64,000 nucleotides of DNA, taken from contig NC_018584.1 in the NCBI RefSeq assembly GCF_000307025.1, positions 2,752,501 through 2,816,500 on the forward strand. Direction: 5' to 3'. The notes under the pieces are model-generated. The model saw nothing but the letters and a program-made list of their open reading frames with translations, ran no database searches and was not told where the DNA came from. The position numbers and the translations under genes are program-made. Shown in pieces: positions 17,124 to 25,932 of this stretch. Numbering within the stretch: position 1 is the stretch's first letter; each line of letters opens with the position of its first letter. The DNA is from Listeria monocytogenes ATCC 19117. Its GTDB lineage: Bacteria > Bacillota > Bacilli > Lactobacillales > Listeriaceae.

Positions 17124-17234
17124 TTATTTCTTTGATAATCCAAACTTTTTATAAAGCTTAAATCCTATAAAAACAATACCAATAACTAAAACAGCTTCTA
17201 TTATAATTGGAACGTACGGCGTTATCCAAGACAT
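17124..17234 (-). CDS. Small single-span membrane protein, 36 residues
   Basis: Starts at the ATG at 17232-17234, eight bases after GGGAGG, and reads MSWITPYVPIIIEAVLVIGI through about 23 hydrophobic residues to a basic tail (KLYKKFGLSKK). The strong ribosome-binding site, the clean helix and the terminator just past the stop support a real gene. Size and shape also resemble type I toxins or small regulators of membrane complexes. No family recognised. Confidence 0.6.
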   Translation of the reverse strand: MSWITPYVPIIIEAVLVIGIVFIGFKLYKKFGLSKK

Positions 17235-17405
17235 ACTTCTGCCTCCCATTATTTAATTTCCACTCACTGAGTTTGTTTTCTATTTCACAAGAATTGTATC
17301 ATATAATTACAGTATTCTCTATCCAAGCAAAAAGTCCTTCGTCAACATTGTCTGGACCTCCCCTAAAATTAATGTTTTTAGGGGATAGTTCAAACAGCTG
17401 TTTTT

Positions 17406-18509
17406 TTATTCTACTAAATCGGCGTCTGACCGAATAATCGCTAATACAACGCCTATTGCAATGAAATTACCAAGCACCGCGCTCCCACCATAACTAATAA
17501 AAGGAAGTGGAATCCCAGTAAGTGGCATAAGTCCGACTGTCATACCAATATTTTCAAAAATATTAAACGCAAAACTTACAGCAAAACCCGCTAAAACTAG
17601 CGAAGAAAAAGTATTCTTCATCAAAAGAGCTGCCATAATTAATTGATGAATAAGTAACATAAATAAAATTAACAACAAACTGACACCAACAAAGCCAAAT
17701 TGATGACCAATCGTACTAAAGATCATATCCGTATGACTTTCAGGAATATAAGCGTTTGTACCAGAACTACCAGTCATCATCCCCGAACCAACAGCCTTCA
17801 TCGATAAATTAAGTTGATAGACCGCATCTGGATCAGTAGTAGGGTCAAGCCACGTCTGAATCCGCGCAAATTGATACGCATGAAAGCCGATTTTTTCCAG
17901 TAAACTAATATGATAAACGACTACATACATTCCAACCGTCACTGTAGTTAAAATTAGAGTTATAATACCCACCATCAATTTAGTTGATTTTATAGCGAGC
18001 AAAATAATCGCAAGTGCCGTAACTCCGTAAACAATTGTCGTACCAAGATCTGGCTGTTTCATAATTAATAGCAAAACAACCCCAGTAAGCGCCGCTAAAA
18101 TGCCTAACTGTTTCCATTTCTGCGCTTGATATTTTACAGCAAAATGTGCCAATACAAAAATAAAAATCGATTTGACAACTTCAGATGGTTGGAAAGACAA
18201 TCCAGCGAAGCGATACCACCGCGTTGCCCCGTTTATATTTTGGACTAGAGGGTTTGGTATGAGTATTCCAAGTAGTGTAATCACCATAATGACGTAAAGC
18301 CAAATCGCATGATGTCGCAAAAACTCTACCGGCAGGCGCGAAACACCAAAACATGTAAGTGCCCCAATTACCAAAAACACCAACTGCATTCCTAAAAAAT
18401 TGGTATCATATTGGTTTGTCTTCTGAGCAAAATAAATCGCTACACAACTCACTAACGACAATAAGAACACCGATAAAATAATTCGATTATATTGAATATC
18501 CCGCTTCAT
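17406..18509 (-). CDS. rodA3: SEDS family peptidoglycan polymerase, RodA type (RodA3)
   Basis: 367 residues, ten membrane spans, with SEDS signatures: PSEVVKSIFIF, the loop KQPDLGTTIVYGV with the catalytic-region Asp, and near the end TGIPLPFISYGGSAVLGNF. These proteins polymerise lipid II into glycan strands with a class B PBP. It overlaps the upstream FtsW-like gene by four bases. From memory this is the L. monocytogenes gene called rodA3. It is the last gene of the operon behind the M-box riboswitch. Confidence 0.85.
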   Translation of the reverse strand: MKRDIQYNRIILSVFLLSLVSCVAIYFAQKTNQYDTNFLGMQLVFLVIGALTCFGVSRLPVEFLRHHAIWLYVIMVITLLGILIPNPLVQNINGATRWYRFAGLSFQPSEVVKSIFIFVLAHFAVKYQAQKWKQLGILAALTGVVLLLIMKQPDLGTTIVYGVTALAIILLAIKSTKLMVGIITLILTTVTVGMYVVVYHISLLEKIGFHAYQFARIQTWLDPTTDPDAVYQLNLSMKAVGSGMMTGSSGTNAYIPESHTDMIFSTIGHQFGFVGVSLLLILFMLLIHQLIMAALLMKNTFSSLVLAGFAVSFAFNIFENIGMTVGLMPLTGIPLPFISYGGSAVLGNFIAIGVVLAIIRSDADLVE

Positions 18510-19636
18510 AAATACACGACCTCTCTAGATTTAGCTAGTAAATTCCGCCTTGCAGCAGCCATTACAAACCCAACTGCGCACGAAAGCATGACTACCGAAC
18601 TACCCCCGTAACTAATAAACGGCAGTGGAACTCCAGTAAGCGGAATAATCCCACTCACTCCTCCAAGATTCAAAAACATCTGCACCGAAATCCAAGCGGC
18701 AACTCCAATACATACCATCGAATCGAAAATAAAATGACTACAAACAGCAATATAAAGTGCGGTAAAACTGAGTAACATTAACAAAAAAATCGTCCAAATA
18801 ACACCAAAAACACCAAGCTCTTCCGCAATAACCGTCATAATAAAATCCGTATGCGGCTCCGGCAAATAACCTAATTTCTGGATGCTACCTCCTAATCCAG
18901 TCCCAAATATCCCTCCACTTCCAATCGCATAGTAGCCATTTCTAAGTTGATAAGAAGCATCTAAGTTTTCAAGGTTAAAAGGATCTAAAAAAGCAAATCT
19001 GCCCAATTTTGCAGTGCTAAAAAAATCAGGATGAAAGAAATAAATCAGTGTTGCTACAAGGATTAACAGACCAAAAGCCCAGATAAATACCCGGACGAGG
19101 CGTGAGAGGCCAACTCCGCTCGTTAAAAACAAAGCGACCCCAATAACACCTAAAATTACAGCCGTACCGAGATCCGGCTGTAAGAAGACTAATGCTATAG
19201 TAAGAAACAAAAAGCCTAGCACCCAATGTTGTACTCGCACCCCGCAACCTTTCCGCAAGAAAACAGTCGCAATCACAAGTATTAATAGCAATTTGACAGT
19301 TTCAGTAGGCTGGAATGTCACTCCGAAAATAGACAGCCATCTTTGGGCATTATTAGCCGCATTACCAGTTATAAGCACTAACACTAATAAAGCTAGAAGA
19401 CCCAAAGAAAGAATACGCAACGTCACCCGCTGATAAAATAATTTCACATTTATACGCGAGCACACTAGTAAGCCTAAAAGACCAAGACCATAGAAGAGTA
19501 GCTGCCTATTAAAGAAATAACTAGGATCCACTTTGTAACGCATGATTGCAACCCCATAACTCGTACTATAAACAAGTAGCAAACTCCATACTGCCAGAAG
19601 CAAATACGTTACAAAGAGTAATCGACCCGCACGCAT
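18506..19636 (-). CDS. ftsW2: SEDS family peptidoglycan polymerase, FtsW type (FtsW2)
   Basis: 376 residues, ten membrane spans. SEDS motifs include FQPTETVKLLLI, the catalytic loop LQPDLGTAVILGV, LPEPHTDFIMTVIAEELG and TGVPLPFISYGGSSVVM. The EPHTDFI...EELG loop favours FtsW over RodA. The start codon lies directly next to the stop of the Mg2+ ATPase gene, so the two are probably translated together. From memory it is the accessory ftsW2 of L. monocytogenes. Its placement puts a septal-type glycan polymerase under Mg2+ control. Confidence 0.85.
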   Translation of the reverse strand: MRAGRLLFVTYLLLAVWSLLLVYSTSYGVAIMRYKVDPSYFFNRQLLFYGLGLLGLLVCSRINVKLFYQRVTLRILSLGLLALLVLVLITGNAANNAQRWLSIFGVTFQPTETVKLLLILVIATVFLRKGCGVRVQHWVLGFLFLTIALVFLQPDLGTAVILGVIGVALFLTSGVGLSRLVRVFIWAFGLLILVATLIYFFHPDFFSTAKLGRFAFLDPFNLENLDASYQLRNGYYAIGSGGIFGTGLGGSIQKLGYLPEPHTDFIMTVIAEELGVFGVIWTIFLLMLLSFTALYIAVCSHFIFDSMVCIGVAAWISVQMFLNLGGVSGIIPLTGVPLPFISYGGSSVVMLSCAVGFVMAAARRNLLAKSREVVYL

Positions 19637-22207
19637 TTAAATCCACTCCCGGAATTTCCGAATGTAAAGAGTTTTCACTAGTTGCATCGTAGCCATATAA
19701 CCAACAAGAATAAGGATTAACCATGGGAAATAACTACCTGGCAAGCTCACAAAACCTATACTGTGACCAAATCCGGTAAACGGAATCACAATACCTAATG
19801 CCATCACAATAAGTGTCGCAATCATTACCGGAGCAGCTGCCCGACTTTGAATGAAAGGTATTTTCTCTGTCCGAATCATGTGCACAACTAGAGTTTGAGT
19901 GAGTAAGCCGACAACAAACCAACCACTGTGGAATAAAGCTTGCTCTGCTACCGTGTTTGCACTAAATACAAACCACATAATTAGAAACGTCGCAATATCA
20001 AAGATCGAACTTACTGGGCCAATACATAGAATAAAGCGCAACATTCCTTTTTGTTCCCATTGATGCGGTTTTTTCAAAAACGACCGATCCATTTTATCCC
20101 AAGGGAGAGTTAATTGTGAGAAATCATAAAGCAAGTTTTGTAGCAAAAGATGTAAAGATAGCATTGGTAAAATGGGAATAAATGCACTTGCGACCAAAAC
20201 ACTAAACACATTACCAAAATTGGAACTAGCTGTCATTTTCAAGTATTTTAAAATATTACCAAATACGTTACGCCCTTCCATAACCGCATCATTTAAAACT
20301 GTTAAGCTTTTCTCCAGCAAAATTACTGAGCTTGCATCTTTTGTAATGTCTGCTGCTGTATCAACAGAGATACCAACATCCGCTTTCCTAAGTGCTGGCG
20401 CGTCATTAATTCCGTCTCCAAGGAAGCCAACAGTATGTCCTGCTTTTTTCAGCAAATCAATGATACGCGATTTTTGCATTGGGGTTAATTTAGCAAAAAT
20501 GTGGTATTTCCGTAATTCGCGCGTGAGTTCTTCATCAGATAAGTCTTCAATATCTCCGCCAAGTAAAAATCCATTCGCTGGTATACCTACTTCCTCACAA
20601 ATCCGTTTCGTAACAATTTCGTTATCTCCAGTCAAAACCTTCACGTTAATTTGGTTTTTAAATAACTGTGTAATGGCTTCTTTCGTCGATGCTTTTACTG
20701 GATCACGGAAACCTAGGAGTCCCGCAATAATCATCTGTTCTTCATCTTTTTTAGTAAATGATTCACCAGCCTTTCCAGTTTTATACGCTACTGCAATTAC
20801 TCGAATTCCTGAGCGATTCATTTCTGCACACATTTCTTGAAGTTCGCTCTTTTCTAATTCAGTTAGTGTAGAAATTGTGCCACCAAATTCCTTATGAGTG
20901 CATACTGTGAGCATTTCTTCTACCGCGCCTTTTGTAATCATCTTTGTCTCTGTATTATTTTCCACTACCACACTCAGACGACGCCGATCAAAATTAAACG
21001 GAATTTCGCCAACTTTTGTCCATCCTGATGCAGTACTTTCATCCAATTTGGCAATAACAGCATGATCTAAAACGTTTTTCCAGCCCGTTTGGAAGTAGCT
21101 GTTTAAATAAGCCATATTTAGAACACTTTCAGAAGTTTCACCAGCACTATCAATGTATTTTACAAGTTCTAGTTTATCTTCTGTGAGCGTGCCTGTTTTA
21201 TCCGTACATAAAATATCCATCGCGCCGATATTTTGAATTGCACTAAGTTCTTTCATAATTACTTTTTTCGACGACATATTGATGGCGCCTTTTGCCAAGT
21301 TCGTGCTGACAATCATCGGTAGCATCTCAGGAGTGAGCCCAACCGCAATTGCTACCGCATAAAGAAATGCTTCTAACCACTCGCCTTTCATAAGACCGTT
21401 AATCATAAATACAATCGGAACCATTACGACCATAAAATAAAAGAGTAATTTCGAGATTGACTTAACGCCTTTATCAAAGCTAGTGTCGCCACGACGTTCT
21501 GTAGCTGCGATTGACAACGAGCCGAAAAATGTCGCGCTTCCTGTTCGTAAAACAACCGCCTTGCCGTGCCCACTTAACACATCTGTCCCCATAAATAATA
21601 AGTTTTCCCGTTCAAAAAGGTCCGGATTAGCGCGTTTGTCTTCCACAAATTTTTCAGAAGGAATTGATTCGCCTGTAAGTGCTGACTGATTAATTAATAA
21701 ATCCGTTGCCGAAATAACGCGTGCATCTGCTGGAATAATATCCCCCGCTGAAACTTCGATTAAATCTCCGGGCACAATTTCATCTTGTGCTACTACAATC
21801 ATTTCATCGTTTCGAATAACGTTCACTTTATTTTTCACTATATTTTTTAGCGCGTAGCTAGCCCGCTCTGCTCTACTCGTTTGAACAAATCCAAGAATTC
21901 CACTAGCTAAGATCATTAAGGCCATAATTATTGTCGCTTCCATATCATCTGTTAAATATGAAATCACCATTAACATGATTAAAATATAGATAAAAGGATC
22001 ATTAAACGCTCGGATAAATAACCGTAAATTGGACACTTTCTTTTCTTCCACTGTTTGATTAGGACCAAATTCTGCTAGTCTTTCTGTAACTTCGACGTTC
22101 GTTAGTCCTGTTTCCATTACACCTAATTTTTCTAAAATCTTATTTCTATCCAATTGTGACTCTTTGAGCAAATTGTTACCTTGCTTTTTTACATGTAGTT
22201 TTTTCAT
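19637..22207 (-). CDS. mgtA: P-type Mg2+-transporting ATPase (MgtA/MgtB type, P3B)
   Basis: 856 residues from the ATG at 22205-22207, eight bases after GGAGG; the longer frame from a TTG at 22222 lacks a ribosome-binding site. It has a cation-ATPase N-terminal domain, TGES in the actuator domain, the phosphorylation motif DKTGTLTED, the hinge GDGINDAPALRKADVGIS, and about ten membrane spans including the MgtA-type ASSNFGNVFSVL. It imports Mg2+ using ATP. Upstream lie an RBS hairpin, a leader ORF, a terminator and an M-box riboswitch, which confirm Mg2+ as the regulatory signal. Confidence 0.92.
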   Translation of the reverse strand: MKKLHVKKQGNNLLKESQLDRNKILEKLGVMETGLTNVEVTERLAEFGPNQTVEEKKVSNLRLFIRAFNDPFIYILIMLMVISYLTDDMEATIIMALMILASGILGFVQTSRAERASYALKNIVKNKVNVIRNDEMIVVAQDEIVPGDLIEVSAGDIIPADARVISATDLLINQSALTGESIPSEKFVEDKRANPDLFERENLLFMGTDVLSGHGKAVVLRTGSATFFGSLSIAATERRGDTSFDKGVKSISKLLFYFMVVMVPIVFMINGLMKGEWLEAFLYAVAIAVGLTPEMLPMIVSTNLAKGAINMSSKKVIMKELSAIQNIGAMDILCTDKTGTLTEDKLELVKYIDSAGETSESVLNMAYLNSYFQTGWKNVLDHAVIAKLDESTASGWTKVGEIPFNFDRRRLSVVVENNTETKMITKGAVEEMLTVCTHKEFGGTISTLTELEKSELQEMCAEMNRSGIRVIAVAYKTGKAGESFTKKDEEQMIIAGLLGFRDPVKASTKEAITQLFKNQINVKVLTGDNEIVTKRICEEVGIPANGFLLGGDIEDLSDEELTRELRKYHIFAKLTPMQKSRIIDLLKKAGHTVGFLGDGINDAPALRKADVGISVDTAADITKDASSVILLEKSLTVLNDAVMEGRNVFGNILKYLKMTASSNFGNVFSVLVASAFIPILPMLSLHLLLQNLLYDFSQLTLPWDKMDRSFLKKPHQWEQKGMLRFILCIGPVSSIFDIATFLIMWFVFSANTVAEQALFHSGWFVVGLLTQTLVVHMIRTEKIPFIQSRAAAPVMIATLIVMALGIVIPFTGFGHSIGFVSLPGSYFPWLILILVGYMATMQLVKTLYIRKFREWI

Positions 22208-22211
22208 TTTC

Positions 22212-22237
22212 CTTGCCTCCAATTCTTTCTAGGCAAG
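22212..22237 (-). promoter_or_regulatory. Hairpin covering the Mg2+ ATPase ribosome-binding site
   Basis: On the minus strand CTTGCCT (22231-22237) is complementary to AGGCAAG (22212-22218) with a 12-base loop. The loop end and the 3' arm contain the Shine-Dalgarno GGAGG of the ATPase gene. When folded it would reduce initiation. It begins 13 bases after the stop of the leader ORF, so a ribosome ending there could disturb the stem. Confidence 0.6.
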
Positions 22238-22250
22238 CTGAGAATAACGT

Positions 22251-22346
22251 TTATGTGCGCCAGAGATGAAGGTTAGTCACTCTTGCAGCTTGATTACTAT
22301 AATACGAGTCCGGTTCTTCTACTTCCTCTCCCTGATGGTGGTCCAT
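22251..22346 (-). CDS. Candidate acidic leader peptide of the Mg2+ ATPase operon (31 residues)
   Basis: An unlisted short frame. The ATG at 22344-22346 is nine bases after AAGGAG; an in-frame ATG at 22353-22355 touches that site and is less likely. The peptide starts MDHHQGEEVEEPDSYY and ends NLHLWRT. Four Glu, one Pro and one Asp fall within residues 7-13. In enterobacteria the MgtL leader (start MEPDPTP) uses an acidic/proline N-terminus to destabilise ribosomes at low Mg2+; the likeness in place and composition is suggestive, but there is no proven homology. Frame and ribosome-binding site are seen; the sensing role is inferred. Confidence 0.55.
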   Translation of the reverse strand: MDHHQGEEVEEPDSYYSNQAARVTNLHLWRT

Positions 22347-22434
22347 TGCCTTCATCTCCTTTCGAATTTTATCTAAGCTTAATTATCTGAAAAAAAGATT
22401 TTAATTCCCAGATAATTATTTTCATAATAAACAT

Positions 22435-22468
22435 GAAAAAAGTCCTTACCAAAACCTTGGCAAGGACT
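22435..22468 (-). terminator. Riboswitch-controlled terminator
   Basis: Minus-strand stem AGTCCTTGCCAA / TTGGTAAGGACT (one G-U pair) with a four-base loop, followed by a T run (22435-22440). It lies directly after the M-box and before the leader ORF, so it is the expression platform. A further 9-bp inverted repeat (22381-22389 / 22409-22417) follows it. Confidence 0.9.
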
Positions 22469-22469
22469 T

Positions 22470-22660
22470 CTGAGTTTATACGCATACTAAAACAGACTCC
22501 CCTCGCTAAAGTTTTGGCACTATGCAACGTAAAGAATACTCTTAGCCACATTATGGAAAGCCTTAATCCGACAATCCCTGTTCTACCCATTGGCGTCTTT
22601 GGACATTTTTGGGCAGTGGCCTGTGTTTGCATAGGAGCCTCACCTAACAGGCAAAACTAC
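22470..22660 (-). ncRNA. M-box (ykoK) Mg2+ riboswitch
   Basis: The minus strand carries the conserved M-box blocks in order: GTTAGGTGAGGCTCCTAT, then CTGCCCAAAAATGTCCAAAG, then ACGCCAATGGGT, then a variable hairpin arm and the pieces GCATAGTGCCAAAACTTTAGC. Bound Mg2+ compacts the RNA and favours the terminator at 22435-22468; low Mg2+ allows read-through into the Mg2+ ATPase, FtsW2 and RodA3 genes. Edges are approximate. Confidence 0.95.
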
Positions 22661-22666
22661 ATATTT

Positions 22667-22695
22667 ATTATCGCTCTAATCGTCTACGAGTTTAA
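22667..22695 (-). promoter_or_regulatory. Promoter of the M-box operon
   Basis: Minus-strand TTAAAC (22690-22695), 17-base spacer, GATAAT (22667-22672). The predicted start near 22660 agrees with the 5' edge of the M-box. Confidence 0.6.
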
Positions 22696-22760
22696 CATAG
22701 AAAATCTAAGCCCGCAAGACAAAATGTAAAATACTTAACTTTTATTTAACTTTTCGTGAT

Positions 22761-23327
22761 TTATTTCAATAATTTTAACAAAACATCTGCTAATGAATCT
22801 GCGGTTGTTGTAATCGTTGGCGGGCGCTTATAAATATCATCGCGTACTTTTTCCACCATAATAAGCAAAATAACACTATTTAAAATCAAAGAAATCGCAT
22901 CTGCTTCTTGCGCAGAGTTCTTACTCGGAACCATTTCTTTTACTTTTTGATTAACCCGTTCATACAAATATTCCACAATCGATGGATCAATAAATTCCAT
23001 ATCTTTGCTGCCCATTTCTCGAACAGAAATCACCATAAAGTCCCGATATTTTTCATAAATATCCGAAATAAATTGACTCGCTTGACGTAGAAACACCTTG
23101 GCACTCTCAAAATCTTTATCAAAAAATTGATTGATTTCCGCCTTCATACTTTCAAATTGGACTTCCAGCGTCATATGAATAAGATTGTCTTTACTCTTAA
23201 ATTTTTTAAAAATCGTAGCTTCATTTATTCCAGCGGCTTCTGCTAATTGTCTTGTTGTGGAGCCTTTGATGCCGTGTTTCGCCATCATACAAAGCGTTGC
23301 ATCCATGATGGATTCGTTTGTAATCAT
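22761..23327 (-). CDS. TetR/AcrR family regulator
   Basis: 188 residues from the ATG at 23325-23327, after GGGGGTAA. The N-terminal helix-turn-helix is clear: MAKHGIKGSTTRQLAEAAGI followed by NEATIFKKFKSKDNL. The C-terminal ligand domain (about 60-188) is variable. It is divergent from namA and has a palindrome just upstream of its start, suggesting autoregulation. Ligand and targets unknown. Confidence 0.85.
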   Translation of the reverse strand: MITNESIMDATLCMMAKHGIKGSTTRQLAEAAGINEATIFKKFKSKDNLIHMTLEVQFESMKAEINQFFDKDFESAKVFLRQASQFISDIYEKYRDFMVISVREMGSKDMEFIDPSIVEYLYERVNQKVKEMVPSKNSAQEADAISLILNSVILLIMVEKVRDDIYKRPPTITTTADSLADVLLKLLK

Positions 23328-23350
23328 TATTTTACCCCCGTTCAACTAAG

Positions 23351-23364
23351 TAAGCACTTGCTTA
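23351..23364. promoter_or_regulatory. Palindromic operator beside the TetR gene
   Basis: TAAGCACTTGCTTA: arms TAAGCA and TGCTTA around CT, 23 bases before the TetR start codon. Position and symmetry fit a TetR-family autoregulatory site. Confidence 0.55.
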
Positions 23365-23488
23365 TATTCAGTATAACAAAGACGAGCCTTTTTGACAATT
23401 TAATTACAATTTGTCGATATCAATCATAAGTAATGTGAAGTATGTAATAATGGATGTAGAATATTTAAAGAATCGGAAGTGACTTACC

Positions 23489-25264
23489 ATGCAAAAGACG
23501 AGAAAAGAACGTATTCTTGAAGCCTTACAAGAAGAAAAGAAAAACAAAAAAAGTAAAAAATTCAAAACTGGTGCAACGATTGCTGGGGTTACTGCCATCG
23601 CAACCTCTATCACTGTTCCCGGCATCGAAGTAATCGTTAGCGCAGACGAAACAGCGCCTGCTGACGAAGCATCTAAAAGCGCTGAAGCTAACACAACTAA
23701 AGAAACACCAGCAACGGCCACTCCTGAAAACACAACAGAACCAACCGTTGAAGCTAAGCAAACTGAAACAAAAGAACAAACAAAGACAGCAGAAGAAAAT
23801 CAAGCTGCAGCGAAGCAAGTAGAAAAAGCTCCAGCTGAACCCGCAACAGTTAGCAATCCTGACAATGCAACAAGCTCTTCTACACCAGCTACATACAACC
23901 TATTACAAAAATCAGCACTCCGTTCGGGAGCAACTGTTCAAAGCTTTATCCAAACAATCCAAGCCTCTTCTTCCCAAATTGCAGCAGAAAATGACCTGTA
24001 CGCATCTGTCATGATCGCCCAAGCCATTTTAGAAAGCGCCTATGGAACGAGCGAATTAGGCTCTGCTCCAAACTATAACCTTTTTGGAATCAAAGGAGCT
24101 TACAACGGCCAGTCTTATACAAAACAAACACTAGAAGATGATGGTAAAGGAAACTACTACACAATCACAGCTAAATTTAGAAAATATCCGTCTTATCACC
24201 AATCCTTAGAAGATTACGCACAAGTCATTCGAAATGGCCCAAGCTGGAACCCAAATTACTACTCCAAAGTTTGGAAAAGCAACACTACTTCCTACAAAGA
24301 CGCAACGAAAGCCTTAACTGGAACGTACGCAACAGACACAGCCTATGCAACGAAATTAAATGACTTGATTAGCCGATATAATTTAACCCAATATGACAGT
24401 GGCAAAACAACTGGCGGAAACTCCGGAAGTACTGGTAACACTGGAAATTCTAGCAACACCGGAAACACCTCCAATGCAAAAATTTACACAGTTGTAAAAG
24501 GGGACTCACTTTGGAGAATCGCTAATAACCATAAAGTAACCGTCGCGAACCTAAAAGCTTGGAATAATCTTAAATCTGATTTCATTTACCCAGGGCAAAA
24601 ACTTAAAGTAAGTGCTGGTTCCACTACATCGGATACGAATACATCGAAACCGAGCACAGGAACAAGTACATCCAAACCAAGTACAGGCACTAGCACAAAC
24701 GCTAAAGTATACACAGTTGTAAAAGGTGACTCGCTTTGGAGAATCGCTAACAACCATAAAGTAACTATTGCTAACCTAAAATCCTGGAACAATCTGAAAT
24801 CCGATTTCATTTATCCAGGTCAAAAACTTAAAGTAAGTGCCGGTTCTACTTCTAACACAAATACTTCTAAACCGAGCACAAACACGAATACATCCAAACC
24901 AAGCACAAATACGAACACGAACGCTAAAGTTTATACGGTAGCAAAAGGTGACTCACTTTGGAGAATCGCTAACAACCACAAAGTAACTATTGCTAACCTA
25001 AAATCCTGGAACAACTTAAAATCCGATTTCATTTACCCAGGACAAAAACTTAAAGTTAGCGCCGGAACTACTACAAACACAAATACCGCAAAACCAAGCA
25101 CAAATAAACCAAGTAATTCCACAGTAAAAACATACACCGTCAAAAAAGGCGACTCTTTATGGGCCATTTCTAGACAATATAAAACAACTGTAGATAATAT
25201 TAAAGCTTGGAACAAGTTAACAAGCAACATGATTCATGTTGGACAGAAATTGACGATTAAGTGA
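23489..25264 (+). CDS. namA: NamA/MurA autolysin, N-acetylmuramidase with LysM repeats
   Basis: 591 residues. A long basic N-terminus leads into a hydrophobic stretch (about 27-50), an atypical signal as in SecA2 substrates. A Thr/Ala/Glu-rich linker follows, then a GH73 domain (about 150-300) with AQAILESAYGTSELG, where the Glu is the catalytic acid, and SYHQSLEDYAQVI. Four LysM modules follow (about 335-378, 408-451, 482-525, 547-590), each starting YTVxKGDSLW, joined by Thr/Ser/Asn/Pro linkers. It cuts peptidoglycan during cell separation. From memory it is lmo2691 of EGD-e (also called murA, p60-related SecA2 cargo). Its own terminator follows. Confidence 0.95.
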   Translation: MQKTRKERILEALQEEKKNKKSKKFKTGATIAGVTAIATSITVPGIEVIVSADETAPADEASKSAEANTTKETPATATPENTTEPTVEAKQTETKEQTKTAEENQAAAKQVEKAPAEPATVSNPDNATSSSTPATYNLLQKSALRSGATVQSFIQTIQASSSQIAAENDLYASVMIAQAILESAYGTSELGSAPNYNLFGIKGAYNGQSYTKQTLEDDGKGNYYTITAKFRKYPSYHQSLEDYAQVIRNGPSWNPNYYSKVWKSNTTSYKDATKALTGTYATDTAYATKLNDLISRYNLTQYDSGKTTGGNSGSTGNTGNSSNTGNTSNAKIYTVVKGDSLWRIANNHKVTVANLKAWNNLKSDFIYPGQKLKVSAGSTTSDTNTSKPSTGTSTSKPSTGTSTNAKVYTVVKGDSLWRIANNHKVTIANLKSWNNLKSDFIYPGQKLKVSAGSTSNTNTSKPSTNTNTSKPSTNTNTNAKVYTVAKGDSLWRIANNHKVTIANLKSWNNLKSDFIYPGQKLKVSAGTTTNTNTAKPSTNKPSNSTVKTYTVKKGDSLWAISRQYKTTVDNIKAWNKLTSNMIHVGQKLTIK

Positions 25265-25300
25265 ATGTAAAAAGCCTACCTCATGAGCGAGATAGGTCAG

Positions 25301-25344
25301 AAACTGCGGATAAAGCGAGAAATTGCTTTGTCTGCGGTTTTTTT
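25301..25344 (+). terminator. Terminator after namA
   Basis: AAACTGCGGATAAAGC pairs with GCTTTGTCTGCGGTTT (one mismatch) and runs into seven T. A weaker imperfect stem (CCTACCTC/GAGATAGG) precedes it at about 25276-25297. Confidence 0.85.
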
Positions 25345-25451
25345 ATTAAATTAAACAGATTCTAATGACAATCTGAATAGCAGAGTCTATTGGTTATAAT
25401 TCATTTATCTCGCATTGATAGTTTAAAGCATCTAATTCCCATTATAGATAA

Positions 25452-25487
25452 AAAAAGCAGGTAGCCCTTATCGCATACCTGCTTTTT
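25452..25487. terminator. Terminator after pstA (bidirectional shape)
   Basis: AAAAAGCAGGTA and TACCTGCTTTTT flank a short loop. On the minus strand it closes the tmk-pstA unit just past the pstA stop. Confidence 0.85.
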
Positions 25488-25494
25488 CTCTGTT

Positions 25495-25839
<345 letters not shown>

Positions 25840-25932
25840 CTAAAAATCTATCTTTTTTTCTATTATAGCAAACAAACGCCATTTTAAAGAGCGATATGCA
25901 CTTGTGGCAAGGTGTTGAAGTCCCACTAGATG

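Noticed and set aside
22433-22729. 98-residue + strand frame over the Mg2+ operon leader
   Set aside because: It covers the M-box riboswitch and its terminator on the opposite strand.
24479-25261. CRISPR-like repeats
   Set aside because: The repeats are coding LysM modules with in-frame linkers, not short repeats with unique spacers.
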